A stretch of 64,000 nucleotides of DNA from Chryseobacterium sp. MYb7 (GTDB lineage Bacteria; Bacteroidota; Bacteroidia; Flavobacteriales; Weeksellaceae), in assembly GCF_002979455.1 (NCBI RefSeq), contig NZ_PCOU01000016.1, positions 1 through 64,000 on the forward strand. Direction: 5' to 3'. Made by a program: the position numbers and the translations under genes. The notes beneath the pieces are model-generated. The model was not told the origin of the DNA, did no database searches, and worked only from the letters and a program-made list of their open reading frames with translations. Positions 17,830-26,500 of the stretch are shown here, piece after piece. Position 1 is the first letter of the stretch, and each line of letters begins with the position of its first letter.

Positions 17830-19248
17830 TTATTTCGGTTTGTATAATTTGTACATCACGAACAGGAAGCCAATCCATATCGGAATCAGAATCACCTGAA
17901 TTTCCATCCCTGTGATACTCATCAGTCCTAAAATCAGAACCAAAAATGCTATGCAGATATAGTTGGAGATCGGGTAAAATATAGAAGGGAATTTGGATTG
18001 AATACCTTCTGCATTGATTGATTTTTTAAACTTTAAATGCGTGTAGCATATCATCAGCCAGTTGATAATCAGCGTAGATACTACCAAAGCCATTAGGTAT
18101 TCAAAAGCTTTTTCCGGCACTAATTTATTAATGATAATACAAATCCCAGCAAAGCACGAAGAAATAATGATTGCGTTGGTAGGAACAGCGTTTTTGTTTA
18201 GTTTTTTCAGAAATTTAGGAGCATTACCCTGTTGAGCCAATCCGAAAAGCATTCTGCTGTTACTGTAAACACTACTGTTGTATACTGACAAAGCTGCTGT
18301 TAAAACAATCAGGTTCAAAACATTCGCAATTAATGTATTGAACTGAATCACTTTACCAAAAAGGCTGAATTCAAGGCCATTCAGATTTTGAAATACCATT
18401 ACAAACGGGCTGGAACCTTCTGTAATATCTCTCCAAGGACTTAATGAGAATAAAATCACCAACGCTCCTACGTAGAAAATAAGAATTCTATAGATCACCT
18501 GATTGGTAGCCTGTGGAATTGTTTTTTCAGGATTCTTCGCTTCTGCAGCTGTAATTCCGATAAGTTCAAGCCCACCAAAGGAGAACATGATCATCGCCAT
18601 GGCTGCAAATAGCCCCGAATATCCGTTTTCTGTTTTATTGAATAATCCTTTCGGGAAAAATCCTCCATCATTCCAAAGATTGGTAATGGTTGCTTTTTCT
18701 CCTCCTGTACCACTTATTAAAAGATAAATTCCGAAAATAATCATTGCAATAATAGCCACTACTTTGATGATGGAAAACCAGAATTCTGTTTCTCCATACA
18801 CCTTTACAGAAGCAAGGTTAAGTGCGTTGATGACTATAAAAAAGAACAAACTGGAAACCCAGAGTGGTATTTCCGGCCACCAGAAGTGAATATAATGGCC
18901 AATTGCTGTAAGCTCCGCCATACTTACCAAAATATAGAGAATCCAGTAGTTCCATCCGGAAGCAAAACCTGGGAAATTTCCCCAATATTTGTAGGCAAAG
19001 TAGCTAAAACTTCCCGAAACAGGTTCCTGAACTACCATTTCACCCAGCTGACGCATAATAAAAAAGGCGATAATTCCTGCCAGAGCATAACCTAAGATTA
19101 CGGATGGTCCTGCCAGTACTGCTGCGGGCCCAATTCCCAGAAATAACCCTGTTCCTATGGCACCTCCAAGGGCAATTAATTGTATATGTCGGTTTGTTAA
19201 TCCTCTAACTAAAGTCTCGTTTTGTCCTGTTTTATTTTCGTTGCTCAT
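17830..19248 (-). CDS. Amino-acid permease (APC superfamily, AroP/PheP-like)
   Basis: This 472-residue inner-membrane transporter has about 12 transmembrane helices. The first carries the family signature (RGLTNRHIQLIALGGAIGTG), and later segments include GWNYWILYILVSMAELTAIG and VKVYGETEFWFSIIKV. These match the proton-coupled aromatic amino-acid permeases AroP/PheP more closely than other branches. Substrate specificity cannot be read from sequence alone, and related CycA or AnsP permeases share the same core. It is a single-gene unit with its own terminator. A TATATTTA sequence about 35 bp before the start, one base from the -7 consensus, is a possible promoter. Confidence 0.88.
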   Translation of the reverse strand: MSNENKTGQNETLVRGLTNRHIQLIALGGAIGTGLFLGIGPAAVLAGPSVILGYALAGIIAFFIMRQLGEMVVQEPVSGSFSYFAYKYWGNFPGFASGWNYWILYILVSMAELTAIGHYIHFWWPEIPLWVSSLFFFIVINALNLASVKVYGETEFWFSIIKVVAIIAMIIFGIYLLISGTGGEKATITNLWNDGGFFPKGLFNKTENGYSGLFAAMAMIMFSFGGLELIGITAAEAKNPEKTIPQATNQVIYRILIFYVGALVILFSLSPWRDITEGSSPFVMVFQNLNGLEFSLFGKVIQFNTLIANVLNLIVLTAALSVYNSSVYSNSRMLFGLAQQGNAPKFLKKLNKNAVPTNAIIISSCFAGICIIINKLVPEKAFEYLMALVVSTLIINWLMICYTHLKFKKSINAEGIQSKFPSIFYPISNYICIAFLVLILGLMSITGMEIQVILIPIWIGFLFVMYKLYKPK

Positions 19249-19485
19249 TGAATGAATTATTCGGTCGCTAAATATATAAAAACTTTTCAGAGAAATTCAC
19301 ATTCCATGGGGTAAATTGAGAATTCCACCTCATCCCGGAGCGCACACCCCTTTTATTTTTACTCTATTTCTGATAAAGTTCAAAATACATTTACCAAAAC
19401 AACCTTGACAAGTGAAATAAAGATTGAATTTTAAAGTTTTGATATGAAATTATTTGCTATTCATCACAAACGTATTTCAAAAAAA

Positions 19486-19522
19486 TGATCTCCTTCCGCT
19501 ATGGAAAGAGATCACTTTTTTA
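19486..19522 (-). terminator. Terminator of the small XRE regulator
   Basis: A 7-bp outer stem (19486-19492 with 19508-19514) with partial pairing inside is followed by T runs on both strands. It lies 39 bp after the stop of the 19561 gene. The rest of 19249-19485 has no gene that I can see. Confidence 0.7.
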
Positions 19523-19560
19523 TCATGATTTACATTGAATATAAAACGGAAAGCAAAAAT

Positions 19561-19854
19561 TTATAAAAACTCTTTAGGAACTGAAATATTATTTTTTTTC
19601 ATGTATTCCAAAAGGTTTTGATATCTATCTTCATATCCATCTGTTCCACATTTATGCGAAATACTACAGATATCAGATGGTTTGATGTCTAAAATATCTG
19701 ATATTTTAGTCAGTATTTCCAGGTTGATCTTCACCTTGGAGTTCTCAATATCGGAATAAGCTTTTTGGGAAATCCCCATTTCAAAAGCCATGTACTCCTG
19801 CGTAAGGTCTCTGCTCCTACGTATTTTCCTGATATTTTGTCCACATACTTTCAT
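19561..19854 (-). CDS. Small XRE-family regulator
   Basis: This 97-residue protein is a single helix-turn-helix domain (about residues 6-62: IRKIRRSRDLTQEYMAFEMG, QKAYSDIENSKVKI) followed by a short C-terminal tail. The type is common in Bacteroidota and often autoregulatory. It is divergent from the cbb3 oxidase operon, with 184 bp between the two start codons, so control of that operon is possible but not shown. Confidence 0.85.
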   Translation of the reverse strand: MKVCGQNIRKIRRSRDLTQEYMAFEMGISQKAYSDIENSKVKINLEILTKISDILDIKPSDICSISHKCGTDGYEDRYQNLLEYMKKNNISVPKEFL

Positions 19855-20038
19855 CGTTTTTGTTTTAGTAGTTTTCGGTATATTTTAGAAGATTAGCTAT
19901 TAGCCTTCAACAAAGTTAATAAATACCTTTGGCAAAACATTACACACGTTACATGATATTTATTTTCAACATAGAAAAGGACTAAAAATACACCTTTTTT
20001 CAGAGAAAATATCACTTCGGTAAACACTATTGGAATTT

Positions 20039-22318
20039 ATGGAGACGCAAAAATTTAATTATGACAATAATATTGTCAGAGCATTCCTTTATGCGACTAT
20101 CGCATTCGGACTTGTAGGATTTCTGCTTGGGCTTACAGCTGCATTGATGCTTTTTTATCCTGAACTGCCTGAATTTTTATTCGGTACGGACGATACAACT
20201 ATTAAAAGCTTGGCTTCGGGCAATATTCAGGGGCTTATCAATACCCAGGGAGCTATGGGCTTTGGAAGAATCAGAATGCTTCATACAAGTGCTGTTATTT
20301 TTGCTTTCGTATGTAATTCCTTTTTCTGTGGTGCTTACTACAGCATGCAGAGACTTCTTAAAACCAGATTGTACAGTGACACCCTTTCATGGATTCACTT
20401 CTGGTCATGGCAGATTATGATTATCAGTGTAGTGATCACATTCCTTATGGGAATCAATACTTCTAAAGAATATGCCGAACATGAATGGCCTATTGATATC
20501 TTAATTGCATTTTCATGGATCATTTTCGGAATCAATATGTTCGGAACGATTGCCAAAAGAAGAGTGAGACATTTATATGTAGCCATCTGGTTCTATATAG
20601 CCACTTGGATTGCTGTTGCGATGCTTCACATCTTCAATAATCTGGAAGTCCCGTTATCTTTCACAAGCTGGAAATCCTATTCTGTATATGCAGGTGTAAA
20701 AGATGCATTAGTACAATGGTGGTATGGGCACAATGCAGTAGCATTCGTATTAACCACCCCTGTATTAGGTCTGATGTATTATTTTATGCCAAAAGCAGCT
20801 CAGCGACCGGTATTCTCATACAAACTATCCATTATTCACTTCTGGTCGCTGATCTTTGTATACCTTTGGGCCGGGCCTCACCACCTGCAATATACAGCTT
20901 TACCGGCATGGGCTCAGGCAGTGGGAACAGGATTCTCTATCATGCTGATTGCACCGTCATGGGGAGGAATGCTGAACGGTCTTCTTACACTAAGAGGAGC
21001 CTGGGATAAAGTAAGAGAAAATCCGATTCTAAAATTCTTTGTAGTAGCAGTTACATGCTATGGTATGGCTACTTTCGAAGGACCTTTATTAGCAACAAAA
21101 TCATTAAATAAAATTGGTCACTATACCGACTGGGTGATTGGCCACGTACACTTAGGAGCTCTTGGATGGAATGGTTTCATGGCATTCGGGGTGGTATATT
21201 ACCTGGTTCCGATCATGTGGAGAACATCCCTTTGGTCTAAAAAGCTGGCCAACTGGCATTTCTGGTTAGGTACTTTAGGAATCATTTTCTATGCAGTTCC
21301 AATGTATATTTCAGGATTCACACAGGGATTAATGTGGAAACAATTCAATCCGGACGGAACCTTATTGTGGAAAAACTGGCTGGATACGGTAACGGCAATT
21401 ATTCCTTACTTTAAAATGAGATTTTTAGGTGGACTACTTTATTTATCAGGATCTATTTTAATGGTGATCAATGTTATCAAAACGATCAAGGCTGGTTCAT
21501 TCCAGAAAGAAGTTCCTGCTGAAGCTCCAGCGTTGGCAAACATCAGTAAAAACAGAAAAGAAGGCGAAGGTGTACACCTTTGGTTGGAAAGAACACCTAC
21601 TCTCCTTTCTGTATTAGCTTTCATTACCATAGCAATCGGTGGACTGGTGGAAATTGTTCCGACACTATCACTGAAGCAGAGTGTTCCGACAATTTCAGCG
21701 GTAAAACCGTACACTCCACTGGAGCTGGAAGGTAGAGATTTGTATATCCGTGAAGGCTGTAACTCCTGCCACTCTCAGATGATCAGACCTTTCCGTGATG
21801 AGGTGGTAAGATTTGAAGGGAAAAACGGACAGTATTCCAAAGCGGGAGAATTTGTCTACGACAGACCATTCTTATGGGGATCCAAAAGAACAGGACCTGA
21901 TTTACATAGAGAAGGAGGAAGAAACCCGGATTCATGGCACTTCAAACATATGTATAACCCAAGAATTACTTCTGCCGGTTCTATCATGCCTCGTTTCCCA
22001 TGGTTAATCACCAATAAACTGGACAAAACACAAATGGTGGATAAAATGAAACTGATGAAAAATGCCTTCAATGTTCCTTATACAAAAGCGCAGATAGATT
22101 CTGCCAACCAATGGGCGGATAACCAGTCAAAAGCCATTGTACAGAGAATATATTCTGAAGCAACAGATGTAAAAGATCAGATGGTAAAAGAAAAAACAGC
22201 CAAAGGATCGGCTTATGTACCGCTTGAGCAAAGAGAAATTGTAGCAATGATCGCTTATCTGCAGAGATTAGGTACGGATATCAAAACAACACAGGTACAA
22301 ACCGCAAGTGTAGAGTAA
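20039..22318 (+). CDS. ccoN: cbb3-type cytochrome c oxidase, fused CcoN-CcoO subunits
   Basis: This 759-residue inner-membrane protein combines the catalytic subunit CcoN (about residues 1-480, roughly 13 helices) with the monohaem cytochrome CcoO. CcoN carries His ligands for the low-spin haem and the haem-copper centre, for example in RMLHTSAVIFAF, WWYGHNAVAF and IGHVHLGALGWNG. In CcoO the haem motif CNSCH is at 574-578 and the axial Met is probably in IMPRFPWL. The complex reduces oxygen to water with high affinity and pumps protons. ATG 20039 is preferred to the TTG at 20030. A TAnnTTTG box at 19924-19931 may be its promoter. CcoP follows 19 bp later. Fusion of CcoN and CcoO is usual in Bacteroidota. 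Confidence 0.95.
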   Translation: METQKFNYDNNIVRAFLYATIAFGLVGFLLGLTAALMLFYPELPEFLFGTDDTTIKSLASGNIQGLINTQGAMGFGRIRMLHTSAVIFAFVCNSFFCGAYYSMQRLLKTRLYSDTLSWIHFWSWQIMIISVVITFLMGINTSKEYAEHEWPIDILIAFSWIIFGINMFGTIAKRRVRHLYVAIWFYIATWIAVAMLHIFNNLEVPLSFTSWKSYSVYAGVKDALVQWWYGHNAVAFVLTTPVLGLMYYFMPKAAQRPVFSYKLSIIHFWSLIFVYLWAGPHHLQYTALPAWAQAVGTGFSIMLIAPSWGGMLNGLLTLRGAWDKVRENPILKFFVVAVTCYGMATFEGPLLATKSLNKIGHYTDWVIGHVHLGALGWNGFMAFGVVYYLVPIMWRTSLWSKKLANWHFWLGTLGIIFYAVPMYISGFTQGLMWKQFNPDGTLLWKNWLDTVTAIIPYFKMRFLGGLLYLSGSILMVINVIKTIKAGSFQKEVPAEAPALANISKNRKEGEGVHLWLERTPTLLSVLAFITIAIGGLVEIVPTLSLKQSVPTISAVKPYTPLELEGRDLYIREGCNSCHSQMIRPFRDEVVRFEGKNGQYSKAGEFVYDRPFLWGSKRTGPDLHREGGRNPDSWHFKHMYNPRITSAGSIMPRFPWLITNKLDKTQMVDKMKLMKNAFNVPYTKAQIDSANQWADNQSKAIVQRIYSEATDVKDQMVKEKTAKGSAYVPLEQREIVAMIAYLQRLGTDIKTTQVQTASVE

Positions 22319-22337
22319 CATTTAAAATTAAACTGCA

Positions 22338-23225
22338 ATGAAAACGAGAACCCCCATTTCAATATATATCGCAGCAACGATAGGTTTAACGATCATGGCC
22401 TTTGAAATGTTTGCCAGTGATTCAGGATATTTTTCTTCTCCTTTTTTCTGGGCACTGATCTTAATCGCTACGATCCTGCTGCTGATCATGAACTCTATCG
22501 GAGATTTGGTAGAAAATCAAAGCTTCAGCAAATTATCTGAGGAAGAGAAAAAACAATATCTGGAAGAGAAAAAAGTTCCGTATTACCAAAAATTATGGAA
22601 TTCGGCCTTCAAAAAACAAACCGCTACGGAAGAAAAAGATATTCTTATCGACCATGGTTTTGACGGAATTACGGAGCTGGACAACTCGCTTCCGAAATGG
22701 TGGATTGGCCTGTTCTGGTTCGGATGTATCTTCTGTGCTGTCTATCTGTTTGCCTTTTCTTTCACAGACTATGCTCATCCGGAAGCAGAATACACCAAAG
22801 AAACAAAAACCATGTTAGCATCTATCGCGGAGTATGAGAAAACAGCACCTCAGATCAATCTGGAATCTGCAAAATACAGTGCTGATAATATCGCCGAAGG
22901 ACAGGAACTATTTAAAACAAACTGTGTTACCTGCCATGGTGATGCCGGAAAAGGAGGCATAGGCCCCAACCTTACCGATACCCACTGGATCAATATAAAA
23001 GAAAAAAGCTTATTTAAAAATGTATTCTGGATGCTTGAAAACGGCTCTCCAAACAATCCAACCATGAGACCTTTCATCAAGGAAGGAACCATTACCGGAA
23101 GAGATGCTGAAAAAATTGCCGCTTATATTTATCACATCAACCAGGAAACCGCCCCTATCACTACGGCACAAGGCGGTGCCGCTCCTCAGGGAGAAGAAGT
23201 AAAATGGGAAAACGGAAACAATTAA
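22338..23225 (+). CDS. ccoP: cbb3 oxidase subunit CcoP with a single haem c
   Basis: This 295-residue membrane-anchored cytochrome c has two hydrophobic segments at the N-terminus (about 8-28 and 36-54), then a FixP_N segment with a further helix (LPKWWIGLFWFGCIFCAVYL, 118-137). A periplasmic cytochrome domain with one haem motif, CVTCH (196-200), and a possible axial Met in NPTMRPF completes it. CcoP of Proteobacteria has two haem motifs; only one is visible here. It delivers electrons to the CcoN/CcoO core. No ccoQ lies between ccoNO and ccoP, and ccoG, ccoH and ccoS are absent from this locus. Confidence 0.93.
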   Translation: MKTRTPISIYIAATIGLTIMAFEMFASDSGYFSSPFFWALILIATILLLIMNSIGDLVENQSFSKLSEEEKKQYLEEKKVPYYQKLWNSAFKKQTATEEKDILIDHGFDGITELDNSLPKWWIGLFWFGCIFCAVYLFAFSFTDYAHPEAEYTKETKTMLASIAEYEKTAPQINLESAKYSADNIAEGQELFKTNCVTCHGDAGKGGIGPNLTDTHWINIKEKSLFKNVFWMLENGSPNNPTMRPFIKEGTITGRDAEKIAAYIYHINQETAPITTAQGGAAPQGEEVKWENGNN

Positions 23226-23253
23226 AATTATTATCTATCATATAAACCATGCC

Positions 23254-23343
23254 ACGCCCCCTTCACAACTACTAACATTTGAATTTCATTTTTGCTAACT
23301 ACCTTTTCAACATTAAAAAATGATAACATGGGGGCGTTTTTTA
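23254..23343 (+). terminator. Possible terminator of the cbb3 operon
   Basis: ACGCCCCC (23254-23261) pairs with GGGGGCGT (23330-23337), followed by six T residues. The GC-rich stem stands out in AT-rich surroundings, but the loop is about 68 nt, so termination is less certain than at the other sites. Confidence 0.45.
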
Positions 23344-23487
23344 AAAATAACAATCCTTACTTTGGCTGTCTTACTCAACTATTCACTTGACAACTACAAA
23401 CTAGAAATTCCATAAAAAGACAGCCAAGGCAGGATTTTTGCATTCGCAAAAGGGTACCACAACAAAGACCAAGTAAAATAGTATTAT

Positions 23488-23495
23488 TATCTTTG
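23488..23495 (+). promoter_or_regulatory. -7 box of the TamB-TamL operon promoter
   Basis: TATCTTTG matches TAnnTTTG. It overlaps a possible TTG start at 23493, so the real start of tamB is more likely the next in-frame TTG at 23514. Confidence 0.45.
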
Positions 23496-23513
23496 TTAGA
23501 AACCTCATCGCAT

Positions 23514-26500
23514 TTGAAACTGAAAATCAACACCACAAAACTTTTAAGGCGTATTGCAATAACCTTTATTTCAATATTGGTTCTTCTTACCCTGTTGATC
23601 CTAAGCTTAAGGCTTCCTGCCGTTCAAAACTTTATCAAAGACAAGCTTATTGTTTATCTGGAAAAGAAAATTAAAACTCCTGTAAGCCTTGAAAGGGTTT
23701 ATATAGGTTTTCCCAACAGCCTTGTTATGGAAAATCTCTATCTTAAAGGACAGGATGTAGACACCCTCTTGGCCGTTAAAAAGCTGGATGTAGGACTGCA
23801 TATGCTGAAGCTTCTTAATTCTACGGCAGATATTACATCAGTCAATATGGAAGGTGCCCGTGCTAATGTAGTACGAAAACCAGACGGCAAATTCAATTTT
23901 GATTATATTCTTGATGCTTTTGCTTCCACAGATAAGGAAGAAAGTCCTTCCAAGCCATTTATCATTTCTCTTGATAAAATCAATTTAAAAGATGTTGGGG
24001 TAACCTTCAATGACCAGCAGTCGAAAAATGATATTCAACTCTACTTTAAGTCTTTTGATACCAGAGTTAAGACTTTTGATCTCAGCAAAAATAATTATGC
24101 AGTCAATGATATCAACCTTGACGGATTAAAATTAAAGTTAAAGCAGGGACTTGTAGAAGAAGTTGCTAAAAAGGTTGAGAAAAAAGTAGATTCTCTCAAT
24201 GAAAAGAAGCCGATGAATATTGGACTGAGAGGAATCAAGCTTACTCATTTCGATATTGATTACGGTGATGAAAACACCAAAACATTTGCAAAAGTTATCT
24301 TCAAAGAACTGAGCACAAAGGTTAATAAACTTGATCTGGAAAATAATGCATTCAACGTAGCAAATGTATTTCTTTCCGGAGCAGATATTAATGCCAATCT
24401 TTATCTTCCGGCTCAGAATGCCAATCCGAAAGCAACAAAAGAACCTGAGGTTTCCAAAGCTTCCGATCAGGATAAGGCTATGAAACTTCTCTTAGGAAAA
24501 TTAGTTTTAAATGATGTAAAAGTTAATTACAACAATACAGCTATTGCTCCGACTAAACAGGGAATGGATTTCAACCACCTTCAATTTTCAAAAATGAATG
24601 TGGAGGTAAGAAGTTTCAAAATGGAGAATAACACTTTTGCCGGCACAGTGAATACGGCAGAAATCAAAGAAGGAAGAGGCCTGGATATCCAAAAATTCAA
24701 TACTGATTTTGTATACGCAGAAAAAGAAGCCTACCTAAAGGATCTTTATCTTCAAACCCCGAAAACGATATTGCGTGATGAGGTTATTTTAAATTATAAC
24801 TCCATTGATCAGCTCACTTCAAACCTTGGTGCCGTAAAGATTTCAGCCAATATTAAAGATTCAAAAATAGGATTCTCCGATATTCTGAATCTGGTTCCGA
24901 CTTTAAAAAATACGGTTCCATTCAACAAATATCCGAACGCTATTCTTAATGTCAATGCGAATGTAAAAGGAAGCGTCAATGATCTGTTAATTCAGGATCT
25001 TAAAGTTTCTGGCCTGGATCAATTGAGAGTAATGGCATCCGGAAAGATCAAAAATGCCATGAATCCGGATCAGTTGTATTATGATCTGAGAATCGGGGAA
25101 TTTTCTTCCAGTGCTAAAACGATATTCAATCTTGTTCCTAAAAATACGATTCCTTCCAATATTTCTCTTCCTTCCCATTTCAGCATCAAAGGAAATGCAA
25201 AAGGAACAACCAAAGTGGTGAATACAGATCTTAACCTCTACTCTACTTTGGGGAACGCAGCGGTGATCGCACAGGTAGACATGCGCAAAAAAAATCATGA
25301 ATTATATGATGTAAAGGCCAATCTTCAGGGAATACAGGTAGGAAAAATTATTCAGAATAAAGATATTGGTCCCATCACCGCACAAATTGCTGCGAAAGGA
25401 GAAAGCTTTGATTTTAAAAATGCTAATGCCGACTTAAAAGGACATGTTGCATCCGCATTCTACAAAGGGTACCGTTATCAAAATATGAACCTTACCGGAA
25501 AGATCAATAAAGGAGCTTATCATGTAATTTTAGATTCCAAAGACCCGAATGCCAGTTTACAGCTGACCGCTTCCGGAGTGTACGATGAAAAAAATCCTAC
25601 CGTAAAAGTGAACGGAGAAGTCATCAAACTGGACGTCAATAAACTTGGTTTCTATGAAAAACCAATGATTATTGCCGGAAAAATTGATGGAGATTTCACC
25701 AGCTTAGACCCGAATAATCTAAATGGATATTTAAACCTTAAAGATTTCGCATTCTCAGATACGAAAGAGGTTTATCCCGTACAGGAAGTGAATCTGAAAG
25801 CTTCATCCACAACAGATTCAACGCAGATTATTTTCAATTCTCAGATCGCAGATGTAGAACTGAAAGGTAAATATAAACTGACTCAGATTTTTGGTGCTTT
25901 AACGAAAACCTTGAATCAGTATTATCAGTTCCAGAAACCGGATAACAAACAGAAAATTGATCCGGGGCAACATTTTACCTTTACAGCAAAAATTAAAAAT
26001 GATGATCTGATCAGAAAATTTGTTCCGGATCTGAAAGATTTTGAAACCATCAATCTTGTCGGAAATTATGATGCAGATTCTCAGAAAATTGAAATTGACG
26101 GGCAGATTCCAAGATTATTATATGGTGAAAATACCATTGAAAAAGGAGCTTTAAAAGTCACGAATGAAAATCAGGCATTGCAGTACAGCCTGAATGTTGC
26201 CGCTTTGAAAAGTTCAAGCTTTTCTTTAAATAAAATCAATATTGACGGAGATGTAGCAGACAATACGATCCGATACAATGTCACTACAAAAGACGAGAAA
26301 GATGCTACCCAGTTCCTGATTGCAGGAAATGCAAAATCACTGAATGATATTACAGAAATATCTTTAAATCCGAACGGATTAAAACTCAATTACACAGATT
26401 GGAATGTTGCAGAAAACAACAAAATCCAGATCAGTAATAAAGGAATTCTGGCGGATAATTTCATTCTATCCAATGGAAACAGCCAAATTGCGGTGCAGTC

